From Gordius sp. MW1 (taxonomy: Eukaryota > Nematomorpha > Gordioida > Gordea > Gordiidae), in the NCBI GenBank assembly GCA_964036665.1, contig OZ038532.1:18751037-18815036 (forward strand): a stretch of 64,000 nucleotides of DNA. The letters run 5' to 3'. Shown here piece after piece: positions 21,276 to 33,077 of this stretch (positions within the stretch are counted from its first letter, which is position 1; every line of letters starts with the position of its first letter). The notes under the pieces are model-generated. The model ran no database searches, was not told the origin of the DNA, and saw only the letters and a program-made list of their open reading frames with translations. The position numbers and the translations under genes were made by a program.

Positions 21276-21279
21276 CAGA

Positions 21280-22015
21280 GCCATTTTACTCTGTTGGTCA
21301 GGTCAAAATCCTAACACGGATGGTAAAGGGGGTCAAGATGACCCCAAACTCAAAATAGCTATAACTTGGTTGTGTTAAAGCCTATATTTTAACAGTAAAT
21401 TAATATATTACTTAGGGTATACAAACAAGTAATTTTAATTTTATATCCTTAATTAGTACAATTTTCAAAATTTTCCCCTATGTGATTAATTCGGCTCATC
21501 AAATTTTTTCTATTTTAATTTCATAATTTTATTAATAATATATAAAATAAGGCTACAGACAATTTGGCATAAAAAACCCTCAAAAAAATAGAGATGTCTG
21601 AACTTATTGAATTTTGGCCCTATGTTTTTAATGTTAAAAAGTTACTACTGTTCTTAACCATTATTTTTTATTTTTGGCCTTCAATTAAATTTTTTTCAAT
21701 ATAAATACATGATAGAAGGTTAGAATTAAAGATATGAAAAAAATTTAAATGTAAATTCTTAAAAAAAAATTTTATGAGGCTCAATAGTAAATTTTGTAAA
21801 AAATGAGATTTCCTACAAGTTTTCCTAAATTATTTTAGATGAAAGTGTAAAGTTTAAAATACTCAGTTTATAAATATTTGTTGGTATAAGTTCATTAATT
21901 TTTAAATTTGGCATAAAAAGTATCATAAAAAAGAGTTTTGTCCAAACTCAAGAAAGTCTTGACCCTTTGTTTTTTGAGACATAAAATCCTTTTCTTTAAT
22001 ACAAAAACCGTTAAA
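21280..22015. mobile_element. Diverged fragment of the piggyBac-like element
   Basis: It starts with ACTCTGTTGGTCAGGTC and continues CAAAATCCTAACACGGATG, the inverted counterpart of the right end of the element at 25025-26900. Similarity continues through the GACCCC block and the AT-rich core. No TTAA target duplication is visible, and the far end runs into a GCGTAGCC MITE. Confidence 0.65.
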
Positions 22016-22019
22016 ATAA

Positions 22020-22103
22020 AAAAAAAATTGTATTTGCCCCTCCTTAAATGAACTTAAACAACTATCGCCCCCTCCCCTATTCTAAAACCTGGCTACGCCT
22101 ATG
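22020..22103. mobile_element. GCGTAGCC-family MITE, right half
   Basis: CGCCCCCTCCCCTATTC then CCTGGCTACGCCTATG; the left half is missing. Confidence 0.6.
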
Positions 22104-22149
22104 TTTCCACACCTCCTTCGGCTGGTATAATGGTGACCTATGTTTTTGA

Positions 22150-22509
22150 CTTATATGGTATTCTTAATATTTAATGCATTGTATTATTATTATTGTATTG
22201 CACTATATAATAATTAATAAATTGTATTATATTTATAATATTGTATTATATTTATTGTATTGCATTACATATATCTTATTGTATTATATTAAATAAATTA
22301 TATTATTATTGTTTTGCATTATATTATATGTTTTATTTATTATAAATATTTGTTTATTGTATTATATAGATTATATAATATTTATTGTATTATATTTATT
22401 GCATTATATTTATTATATAACTTATATTTTATTTATTGTTCTGTGTTACCTTATTTTATTGTATTACATTTAGTCTATTATATTAAATCTATTTTATTAT
22501 ATAATATTT
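22150..22509. repeat. AT-only minisatellite (TTTATTGTATTATAT type)
   Basis: Degenerate repeats of TATTGTATTATATTT. The array resumes at about 23680-23735 after a 1.2-kb interruption. The open frame at 22314-22535 is this repeat. Confidence 0.75.
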
Positions 22510-23680
22510 ATGTGGTATACGTGTATACCACGTAACCATATGTTGGTATATCGCGTTTTAAGGTTCGCGGTATACTTTGATCTTACTTAGATTTATTTTA
22601 TTAATATTAATGTAAAAGGGTAAAGAACGGTTCTGCAATCCTTATAATTAAAAAAAGGGAATTGGTCAAAGGAAGGCATTTTTACCGCGGGTTAACCTAG
22701 ACGCGGAAGTGGCTAATTTTCTTTGACGCTTTCTTTTTTTAATTACTTTTTATTTTAATTTTTAACCCAGTCACATATGGAACTCATTTTTGCAGCCCCG
22801 TCTGAAGATTTCCCGTACATTGCTCGTTCAATCAAGTCCACCACTCTGGGAAGATTCAACAGCTATAAAAGCGAAATCCCATGTCAATAATTCAGTCCTT
22901 ATAAATTTTTCCAAAACTTTGTACTCTTCCTAAATCCTTGTAATTGTCCCCAATCCCTACATCTTTCCCCTTTTATTGTAATTTTACGAAACATTTCAGT
23001 TTTACCGTCGCCAATCACTTTAATTGTAAATCGCCTTTAATTGTAAATATTTAGACGTATTAGCGTAAATAAAGTTATTTTAAATCCTTCGCGCAGCCCT
23101 TTTTACTCGGTCGCCAGACATTACATTCAAATATCGTATTCGTGCGCAAAAGGAATACGATTTAAATAAGAAGGTCCAGAAGGGAAGAGTTATTAGGAAT
23201 TAATTGGGGGAACTTAAAGGAAAATTGGGCCGTAAAACGATAAATTATTGGGGGATGGCCGGGCCGCGAACAGGCTCACGCGCGTACGCAGAAATATTTC
23301 TCAACTGTCTTTATTACATGGCATTAATATAATCACAACCAAGAAAATATATAATAATTAAAAGATCGCAATGTCAAAATCGCATACGATAAGATGCGTA
23401 TATCGAAAATCACTCACGCGTAAGAAAAATAACAAATACGTCTCAGCGCGTCGGGGGGGGGGGTATACGCGTACTAGAAATTAAATGTAAAAGAATAATG
23501 GTCTACGCTATGAGTGTACAACGTGTAAGATCAAAAGATTGTACCGCGTGTTGAACTCTTAACTTTAATTTTTGAATAAGATGAGATGAGGGGGGGGGGG
23601 GGGGTGTGTGGGAAGACATCTTCATCATCGTATCTCTGGATACGCTAATTTCATTCTTCGTGTATGGGTACACGACAATT
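22510..23680. mobile_element. Unclassified element interrupting the AT minisatellite
   Basis: Less AT-rich DNA with sharp edges inside the AT array. It opens with the hairpin GTGGTATACGTGTATACCAC and ends near GTGTATGGGTACACGAC. 22611-23128 has an LTR-like look (starts TGTAAAAGGG, TATAAAAG at about 22865, ends CATTACA), but no target duplication or partner LTR was found. The part around ACAAATACGTCTCAGCGCG and its G-run recurs in the insertion at 28030-28570. Confidence 0.45.
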
Positions 23681-23739
23681 TATTATAATGTATTGCATTA
23701 TATTTATTGTATTATATCTTATATAAGCTATATATTATT

Positions 23740-24105
23740 TTAATTTTTAATTTTGCAGTCACGTGTTCAAGAATCGCGAAGTGAAAAATCGCCTAATGTA
23801 CCAGATTCTTATAACACACACGCACCATTAATCAATCTCGTGGTATATGCGATATACAAGATCCAGAAAGATATTAAAGAAAACCACTATACGTTAATTA
23901 TATAAAGATACCCTTATACAAAAGAAGATAAGCACTATATTATATGTAAATCATGATGACTATTAATTTGGAAGATATTAAAAAAAAGATAATGATTTGT
24001 TTTCTGTTACTGAAAAAATAATCGAAAAAATGTAACTTTAAAAAGAAAGAATTTAGTAAATATTATTTCGCGGCATTTTTAGAAATAAATAAATAAATTT
24101 TTTTA
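23740..24105. other. AT-rich spacer, nothing recognised
   Basis: No coding frame or repeat was recognised before the truncated hAT starts. Confidence 0.5.
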
Positions 24106-25024
24106 TTATGATTATTGATTTGGCAATCATTTAACTAAGTATGGTTGACCATAGGGTGTGTGAATAATTTTATAATATATATCACATATTTGTATTCTTA
24201 TGATTATTAATTATTACAACATTTTGGGCTTAGAATGAGTTCTGATGGAATAGTAAATAATACTGAAGCATATTTATATTTCGCAGTTACTCATCCTGCA
24301 TAATGCGGTAATTATAAATTGGTGGTCAATCAGTTTGAATAATTAAACAAGTTAAGCTAAGGTTGCTCGAGATTTTTTAGCACCCGCCAACGATTTCAAA
24401 AGTACAATAGAGTATTTAATGACTAGAGCTGTTAAAGACTAGTTCACTTTTTTGTGAACTTAGAACTGAACTAGTTACCTTCCAAAAAATTTGAACTGTG
24501 AACTTGAACTAGTTCGTTTTTTTTAAGATTGAACTTGAACTAGTTATTTTTTTTCAAATTCTGAACTTAAAATATACAATATAATTGTATCACAAGTATA
24601 TTATTTAAAATAAATTTTTAAGCCGAGTTTATTGTTTGTATATGCATCAACAATTTGATGTGCATTGTCTTCGCAGTAATCATACAGACATACAGTAACA
24701 GCGCATTTTTAATTTTAACAAAAAAATTCTTGCTTGTATTATTGTCAGCACTTAGTAAGATTTAGCTAATTAATGTGATTTATACTTTTACATAATTTTT
24801 ATTATAAATTATAATTGTAGATTTTTTTTAATAAAGATTTTTACATTGTATAGTTGATGCTATTGTTATATATGAATATTTCCTTAAATTAAATTTTCAA
24901 ATATATAATTAATAAACTTTAAAATAGTTTTAAAATTTTGGATAGGATTCAAAAACAACTGATTTTAATTCAGGAATCATTTCCTGTAACCCCTTGGGTT
25001 AGGTTTAAACTTTATCATAATTAA

Positions 25025-26900
25025 CACTCCGTTGGCTAGGTGGGGTCAATGAGGACCCCAAGCTGTTTATAAATGTTGACAAATTAAGTTAGTGATTGTT
25101 ATATTTCATTTTTTCAGTAGCTTAATAAAATTTTTCTTAGAATATCTCTGCAAAATTTGGCTTGTTTTTATCCAGTAGTTTTTAAGGTAGAGAGTGTTTA
25201 GATGCCCGGGGTCGTCCAGGACCCCACGTTCCACAATATGAAAAAAAAAATTTTCAACTTTTTTTAATATATATTAAAAAGCATTATTCTTAACCTATTT
25301 GTAAAGATTTTAGAAGATTTTTACCCTCATATTCGATGTTTTTAATGGATATGTTTGGAGGTTTAATAATCGATAAGAAATTTTAATTAAATTATTCCCG
25401 TAAGAATATGATAAATATTTTAGAAGATTTTTACCCTCATATTCGATGTTTTTAATGGATATGTTTGGAGGTTTAATAATCGATAAGAAATTTTAATTAA
25501 ATTCTTCCCGTAAGAATATGATAAATATTTTAGAAGATTTTTACCCTCATATTCTATGTTTTTAATGGATATGTTTGGAGGTTTAATAAACATCTATTTG
25601 TAAAGAAATTTTTTCTAAACATTTCCTTTTAATTGAAATGTTTAACTTTTAAACTCAGATTTTAACGTTTATTTTTCCTCGTGGTATTTCAATGTGCTCA
25701 TTGTGTAAATTTTCCTGTGCACTTAGATATTTTAACATGTCTAACATTAAAAAGTGCTATATATATATTATTTTTTGTCTGAAAATGGTATATAAATATA
25801 AAAATATAACATTTTATCAAGTTGTCATAAATAAATAAACATTATATATTAGTTTGAGGAGTTTATACCTTATAGTAAATATTATTGTATTAGGATTAAA
25901 TAGACTAAAAAATCATATTAATAAACTTATATGTCTGTTTATAAAGTAACTGAATTAAAACTTTCTTGTTAATTTAAAACAAGTCATTTTATGAAAAATT
26001 GACTGTTTTTCTAGCCCTACATAATGTTTTTTTAAGGTATTACATGAAGATTAATTTCATATTCTCAAATTTAACCTTCTAAGGATTATTTCTTTAATAA
26101 AAATATAAAACTAGTTGAAAAATTATTAAAAAATGTATCAATAAGAATAGAAAACTTTCTGTCTCAAAAAATAAAGGGTCAAAATTTGCTTTAGTTTCTT
26201 TAGACAACTCTATTTTTTTATTTTGAGGTTTTTTAAGCCAAATGTAAAAAATCATAAACTTTTATTACCAATGTTCATTTATAATTAACTTTATTAAACT
26301 TTACCTTTTCAAACTAAAATTTTTTCAATTTTAAACTAACAAAAGATGTAGGAAATCTCATTTTTTACACAAAATTCACTATTTTTAGAGCCTATAAATT
26401 TTTTTTTAAGATTTTACGATTAGATTTTTTCCTATTCTTAATTCTAACCTTCTATAATGTATTTCTATTTAAAAAAATTTAATTCAAGTATAAAAAATAG
26501 AAAAATAATGGCTTAGAACAGTAGTAAGTTTTTGCCCTAAAAAACGTAGGGCCATTTCCCTAAGTTTGGACATCTCGATTATTTTTGTTTATAGGTTTTT
26601 TTATGCCAAATTTTTATAGTTTTAGTTCCAACCTTATTTTATATGATCTTATAAAATACATTATGGAATTGGGGGGAAAAAATTGTTATGCATAAATATA
26701 GTAACATAGGGGGAAATTTTTGGAGTTGTACTAATTGCAATCATAAAATTGTAACCACTAGTTCAAATACCCAAAGTAACATATTATAAAGTTTTAAAAG
26801 TTTATATTATAATGCAACAAAGTTATAGCTATTTAAAGTTGTGGGTCATCATGACCCCTTTTACCATTCGTGTTAGGATTTTGACCTGGCCAACGAAGTG
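25025..26900. mobile_element. piggyBac-like non-autonomous element
   Basis: Inverted ends CACTCCGTTGGCTAGG and CCTGGCCAACGAAGTG, flanked by TTAA at 25021-25024 and 26901-26904, the invariant piggyBac target duplication. Internal GGGGTCAATGAGGACCCC and GGGTCATCATGACCCC palindromes sit near both ends. There is no transposase frame. It contains a 110-bp tandem repeat (25307-25590). Confidence 0.88.
25307..25590. repeat. 110-bp tandem repeat, about 2.6 copies
   Basis: Units start at 25307, 25417 and 25527 with ATTTTAGAAGATTTTTACCC and are almost identical, so the amplification is recent compared with the element around it. Confidence 0.9.
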
Positions 26901-28030
26901 TTAAAAAAAGGGACTGAAACTTGAACTGAACTAGTTATTTTTGTAAAATTGAACGATTAACTTGAACTAGTTACATTTTTTCCTTCATGAACTTGAACTA
27001 GTTACTTTTTAAAAAAATAAGAGCTTGAGCTAATAATTTTTTTCAAATTGAACTATGAACTTGAACTAGTTCGTATCATAGATAAACTTTAACAGCTATA
27101 TTAATGACACCGTAATAGATTAAATCTAAATAATGAGTTTTTTTAGAATTTTTTATGCTTCAACTAATAGTATACCTCCCAAATCTTTAAATTTTTATAA
27201 GACATTATGTGAATGCATAGTTTTGTCATATGCATTACTTTTCACATTATAAGCTGGGTTGGCAGGTGCATTTAAATATTAAATTTACTATATTTCCATA
27301 ATTGTGCAATATAAAATAAATACACGAACCTATACTGTATTCGATAAATAACTATTTAATGGCAAAGTTAGTTAGAATTGGAATGTAATTATTTGGAATA
27401 TAAATTTGATTATAATAAATTTTGTCATAAATTTAAATACGTGCAATTTAAAGTTTAAAAGCTTATGTTCTTAATCCTATAATAATGCTGCTTTTATTGT
27501 TGTTTTTACAACGTTTTAATATGTGCAACTAGTTATCGATTCTGTAAATAATAATATTATCATCAAAAGTCACTTGCACTTGTAGTGAAACTATAATGCT
27601 ATAATAAACATGCAATAAACACTATGGGATATAATTGATGATGGTAATATCAATAGACTTAAACACTTGCCTTAAATATGTTAAGGTCTACTTTGAAGCT
27701 TTAGCCAGGGTTAATAAAGGGTCTCAATTCACTCAATTATGCAACTAAGTCAACTATAAGCGAACTAATAATTTTCTAATTCTATTTTTAGTTGACAGAT
27801 ATAGTGAATTTAAAACAAATGTTATAATTTGCTAGGATAATAAAATTTAATTTTCTATACTTCAAATTTATTTATGGTTTTTTTAGTCCGCACTTTCCAT
27901 GGAAAATGTTATCGCTATGAATTAATTCATATCTTTATAATGTCAATGAAATGTCGTGTCCCGCTAAATCTTTGAAAAGATTGTGTATTAAAGTTTTTAA
28001 AAAACTAAAAATTTGCCATTTGGATTTTTA

Positions 28031-28560
28031 ACAGATCCCCCTTCTGACACCATTTTCATATCTTTAAAAAAGAATGTAAGATATGAATAAAAATGATTTG
28101 AAGGAAGGGGGAATTATCATGGCTTGAATTGGGGGAAATATTGGGCCGTAGGAATAAACCTTGTCCCCCCCCCCCAAAGAAGGACTCACATTTAATTCTT
28201 TCTTTAGGTCCTTTATATATTTTATTTATCTCCAAAAATAAATTAATTTATGAATAAAATCACGCAACTCTCGAGTATGTAAAAATCAAAGATCCGTATT
28301 GATAGAAATAACAAATACGTATAAGCGCGTCGGGGGGGGGATAACATACGCGTATTAGAAATTAAATGTAAAGGAATAAAGTTCTATGTATATATTCAGT
28401 ACACAGATGTTACAATCAATTAATCAATTAACCTTTTGTGTCAGGGGGCATGGGGGAAAGAAAAAGTAAAATACGTACCACGTATAGTGAGCGGCGGCGT
28501 TTCTTTTTATAAAAGAACATGGGGGGGGGAAAGATATCCTCGTATCTTCGGATACGATAC
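28031..28560. mobile_element. Unclassified insertion related to 23186-23660
   Basis: It separates sequence that is contiguous in other CTCG-hAT copies. The break falls in TAACA/CACTTATT and could carry a 3-bp duplication, ACA. It shares ACAAATACGT, GCGCGTCGGGGGGGG, ACGCGTATTAGAAATTAAATG and ATCCTCGTATCTTCGGATACG with the element at 22510-23680. No inverted ends were found. Confidence 0.5.
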
Positions 28561-28729
28561 ACTTATTTAATATTTTTAACAAAACAGGAGAAATTTTTAT
28601 TCTGTATATATTTTTTTAAAAAGTCGAGACGAGATCGAGATTTTTCTAGACCGAGACGAGATTTTCATAATCGCTCCCGAGACGAGATTTTGTTTTCGAG
28701 ACTGAGACGAGATCGAGACACTAATTATC

Positions 28730-29070
28730 ATGTCAAACACTTCTTGATTTATTTTAAGGTGTTATAAATAAAATAGTTATTTTAACGTTTTATATGGGAT
28801 AGTTTCGATCACACAACATCTTTAATTTGGTGGGAAGGGATTTGCGCTATTTAAACTATAAGTGTACTGGCATCAATATTCATAATAAATTCAGTTCTCA
28901 CATTGGGCACTATAATTGTTTCCATATTTTCCCATAAGTTCCCGTTTTTCGATGATAAATTTTCCCAACCCTTAGTTGGGGACATCTTTAATTCTAACCA
29001 CACTTACTTTTTCTATAAAAATATATGCGTTTTTATATTCTTAATGTATAATTTCGCCACAATAAATAGT
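28730..29070. other. Spacer, nothing recognised
   Basis: No coding frame or repeat was recognised between the hAT end and the composite element. Confidence 0.5.
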
Positions 29071-29887
29071 TAATAAACTCGGGCCTTCGGCCCTCGTGGG
29101 AAGAGGGAGAAGGGAAAGGGAAGGGGAAGAGAGGGGGGAAGGGGAGGAGGGGAAGGGAAGGGGGGACGACTCATCTATACTCAGTATAAACGTAGCATAT
29201 TTGCTATGCAATTTATGGGCGAGAAAGGTGGGAGGGGCGAGAATGCCTATAGGGGGGTATTAAATGCAAAATTATTAGTTAATTATTAATTTATACAAAT
29301 ATTTAAAAAGTTAAATGGTATTAACAAGAACAATACATTAATTTAAAAAATAAAAAAATTTGCCCTCGCCGGGATTCGAACCCACATCAGTAGAGGCATA
29401 GGCTTTTGTAGGGGCACAGGGACCCATATCAGTAGAGGCGTAGGCTCTTGTAGGAAAGGGCATAGGGTAATTATCAATGTTAACCTAATATACCCAATTC
29501 AAAAACGAAAAAATAAAATTTCGATTTATTTGGCCAATGGTCATTTTTTCATTGGTCAGTAGCCAGCGGACGGTCAAAAATATCATTAATGGTATTAACA
29601 AGAACAAAATATTAATTTAAAAAATAAAAAAATTTGCCCTCGCCGGGATTCGAACCCACATCAGTAGAGGCATAGGCTTTTGTAGGGGCACAGGGACCCA
29701 TATCAGTAGAGGCATAGGCCCTTGTAGTGGAGGGCATAGGGTAATCATCAATGTTAACCTAATATACCCAATTCAAAAACGAAAAAAAAATTTCGATTTA
29801 TTTGGCCAATGGTAATTTTTTTCATTGGTCAGTAGCCAGCGGAAGGTCAAAAATTCATATTATCAATGGTATTAACAAGAACAAAAT

Positions 29888-29943
29888 AGGGAATAGAGGA
29901 AGAGGACGACCTCGCGTCACGTGGAAAGGGCAAGTCGATAAAT
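29888..29943 (+). pseudogene. Fragment of RTE 3' coding end
   Basis: 56 bases reading GNRGRGRPRVTWKGQVDK, nearly the same as the end of the RTE coding region at 46200-46255 (GAAGAGGACGACC, CACGTGGAAAGGGCAAG). It joins directly to the AACAAGAACAAAATA tail of a composite-element unit. Confidence 0.8.
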
Positions 29944-29949
29944 CAAAAT

Positions 29950-31190
29950 TTTCAAATTATTTTCCCCCTGCAACTTTTATTTAACATAAAAATATTTTGT
30001 CGTCTCTATATAGCCTACTTAACAAAGGAATTGGTAAAAGGAGTTTTAATAAACCAAACTTATAAACCTCGCATAAGATCAGCCACGAATAGTATAGTAA
30101 ATCATTAAATTAAAGATGGTATTTAAAGAATTATATTAGTTTAAAAATGCAATCTACTAATTCTTAATGATATTTAAAAAAATAGAAATTCTATTTTTTA
30201 AGAGATGTTTATTTTTTTTTATATAAAAAATCTGCATCGATAATAAAATAATAAATTAATATGTCTCCAGCCCTCAATCGATTACGTCACAGGGGTTAGG
30301 AAAACGAATACCCCCACGAAGTATACAACTTATATTATTGATTTTATTTGATAGAGTGGGGAGGGGAAAGTTAGTAACTTAACTGATGAATCTTAAAACG
30401 GGCCCGTCCCTATTTTATATGCCAAGGTTAAACAACATTTTATTACCCTACCCCTATCTTACCATCTTATCCGCTAACCGCTGACTTGGCATTATTTGCG
30501 AAAAGATTATAGTGGCAGAGGTACAATTTGGTTATTTTGTGAGGGCGGGGGCGACATACCCTAGCCTCCCTAGGACAGGATCAGTAACTTGCAACACATT
30601 GCTAGCCTCAAAGGCGCCAATTTGGGGTAATTTTTCCTGCTGACCCGACAAGAAAAAAGGGTGGGTTTTGGGGCAAAAGTTAGATAAATTCGTTTCTTAT
30701 TCGAGTTTAAATTTTGTATTTGCAAGCCTTTGGAAACAAGATGTTTAAAAGCATGGTATAATAGGTTAATAATTGAGAGATTTAATCTTATGAAAACAGT
30801 TATTTTTAAATATCTTTTTGGTTTTAGCTAGTCTTTACTAAGCTTTACTATTTTGACATTAACACCCTTTATTGAAATGACCAGATTTACAATTTTTAAC
30901 TAAAATTCACCAGCAACGACAAGATAAGTTAGTTAGCCATTATTTCTTTAGCAACATATTACCAAAATAAGAAGCCAGGCAGATTTTGCAAAATTATTTT
31001 TTTAGCCTTAGCTCCACCCATAATTATTGTTAATTATCAATCCGAACCTTTCCAAAAATTTATCAAAATTTTAACACAAACCTGACCCAGCGGATTTATT
31101 TTTAAAATTTTTGATTCCACATTTCAAGTGATCCATGGAGATAAAGTTATCAAAAGGGGGAAAGAGGGGGGGGGGTAAATTTCATGTCAA
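29950..31190. other. No gene recognised
   Basis: AT-rich sequence with some G-runs (31163-31173), without a coding frame, known motif or clear repeat. It lies inside the borders of composite copy C. Confidence 0.5.
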
Positions 31191-31814
31191 AAATTGATTA
31201 AACAAAAACTTATTAAATTAATAAAATCTGACTTTGGCCAAAGGTAATTTCAGTGCCAAGAGACGGTCTATAAATACATCCGAGTCAAAGAAAACGAAAA
31301 AAAATTTAAATCGCACATGGTCATTTTTTTCCATTGGTCAGTACCAAGAGACGGTCTATAAATACATACGAGTCAAAAAAAACTAAAAAAAATTTCAATT
31401 CACACTTTGGCCGATGGTGATTTTTTTCCATTGGTCAGCAGCCAGCGGACGGCCAAAAAGTCATATTATCAATGGTATTAACAAAAACAATATATTAATT
31501 TGAAAAAAAAATTCCGATTCACAATTCGGCCAATGGTCATTTTTTCCATTGGTCAGTAGCTAGGGCAAGGTTAAAAAGTAATATTATCAAGGGTATTAAC
31601 AAGAACAATATAATAATTTAATTTAAATAAAAATTTTGCCCTCTCCGGGATTCGATCCTACATTAGTAGAGGCATAGGCTTTTGTAGGGGCAGCAGCCAG
31701 CGGACAGCCAAAAAGTCATATTATCAATGGTATTAACATAAACAATATATTAATTTGAAAAAAAAAATCCGATTCACAATTTGGCCAATGGTCATTTTTT
31801 CCATTGGTCAGTAG

Positions 31815-32483
31815 TAGGGCTGCACCGATATCAAATTTTTAACCGATACCGATATTTAAATAAATATACCGATACCGATATTTTACATCTTATAAAAATG
31901 ACACCTGTTAATATTTATAAAGCTTTATTTAAAATATTCCAAATTTTTTTTTCATATTTATTGCAGTTATCAATTGTACAGGCTGCAATATGTGCTGAGT
32001 TCTCATCAATTATAAAATAATTCCAAATTAATGACTTGCTTTTAGACCTAAATATAATTTAATTTAAATAAAGTCAATGTAAGGCCATTTGAATTAATAA
32101 TACACAACATAGAATGTTATTCTAATTTAAAATATTTTAAATGCTTTGTTGATAAATATTATATAATATATATATTAAAAATCGTATATACAATATATAA
32201 TATAAAAATAAATACATTATATTATAAATTTTAAATATAAACTAACTTACATAATAATATAAATAAGTGGTGGTAGAAATTTGAATGAATAAATCAATGA
32301 AAAAATAAATTAGATTTAACAGCAATTAAGTAAAATTTAATTTAAAAAGTATATAGATATACAGCTCTAACAAATATAAAATATTTGTAAAAAAAGTTTC
32401 AAGTATCGGTATCGGTAGATTAATAACCGATACCGATATCGTTAAAAAATCGTGATATCGGTACCGATATCGGTGCAGCCCTA
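31815..32483. mobile_element. hAT MITE with CCGATA subterminal repeats
   Basis: Perfect 18-bp inverted ends TAGGGCTGCACCGATATC, flanked by the perfect 8-bp duplication GTCAGTAG at 31807-31814 and 32484-32491. The duplicated target is part of the CCAATGG unit of the composite element, so this insertion is younger. ACCGATACCGATAT repeats lie inside both ends. The core is AT-rich and non-coding. Confidence 0.95.
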
Positions 32484-33077
32484 GTCAGTAGCCAGCGGAC
32501 GGTTAAAAAGTCATATTATTAAGAGTTAACAAGAACAAATATTAATTTAATTTGAAAAAAAATAAAAATTTTGCCCTCTCCGGGATTCGAACCCACATCA
32601 GTAAAGGCATAGGCTTTTGTAGGAGCACAGGGACCCATATCAATAGTGGCATAGACCCTTGTAGGAAAGGGCACAGGGTATGTATCAATGTTAAGCTAAT
32701 GTACCCAATTCAAAAACGAAAAAATAAAATTTCGATTTATTTGGCCAATGGTCATTTTTTTCATTGGTCAGGAGCCAGCGGACGGTCAAAAATTCATATT
32801 ATCAATGGTTTAACAAGAACAAAATATTAATTTAATTTAAAAAAAAATTTCTCCTCTCCTGGGATTGAACACGAACCTCCAGGTCAGTAGTCTGGGGCAA
32901 ACAACTTGGTGGACGACGGACGGACAACAAAAAACGAGCCCATAAATTGCATATCAATTAATATTCGCTATAAATGTATATAAAAAACATAAAATCTTAT
33001 TTATTTTTTAGCACCCGAAGAAGGTTTTGCTAAAAAATTTCCGTATATATACAATTATAACAAAATTTGTTGATTAA

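Larger units (their letters stand above)
24424..27100. mobile_element. Second hAT element with AACTAGTTC arrays
   Basis: Ends TAGAGCTGTTAAAG and CTTTAACAGCTATA, differing at one base as inverted repeats, with the perfect 8-bp duplication TTAATGAC at 24416-24423 and 27101-27108. Subterminal GAACTTGAACTAGTT repeats lie inside both ends. A piggyBac-like element is nested within it. No transposase was seen. Confidence 0.9.
24110..28723 (-). mobile_element. CTCG-hAT copy in reverse orientation, left-truncated and multiply interrupted
   Basis: The right edge GATCGAGACACTA at 28723 is the reverse of the TAGTGTTTCGATC end seen at 16643 and 42149. The interior matches the 42149-43827 copy in reverse through the CAATCATTTAACTAAG, GCACCCGCC, TTAATGACACCG and TAAAGCAGCATTAT-type segments. 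The TAGTGATGCGG end is missing. Two insertions split it: a second hAT at 24424-27100 and an unclassified piece at about 28031-28560. Confidence 0.8.
29076..32962 (-). mobile_element. Composite element copy C, reverse orientation (Helentron/HINE-like)
   Basis: The GC hairpin GGGCC-TTC-GGCCC is at 29081-29093, then the polypurine tract, then the inverted block TTGCTATGCAATTTATGGGC at 29201-29220. Its partner GCCCATAAATTGCATATCAA is at 32938-32957, one base different. The interior holds minus-strand tRNA-like B-box segments, CCAATGG units, an RTE 3' fragment, unrecognised sequence at 29950-31190 and a 669-bp hAT MITE. The length is larger than copies A and B because of these insertions. It is possible that two copies have merged. 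Confidence 0.6.

Noticed and set aside
22314..22535. 73-codon hydrophobic open frame resembling a membrane protein
   Set aside because: It lies wholly within an AT-only minisatellite.
22611..23128. Solo LTR with TG...CA ends
   Set aside because: TATAAAAG and the ends are suggestive, but flanking bases show no target duplication and no second LTR was found, so it is only mentioned in the element entry.
25307..25590. Possible CRISPR-like array
   Set aside because: It is a contiguous 110-bp tandem repeat without spacers, inside a piggyBac-like element of a eukaryotic genome.
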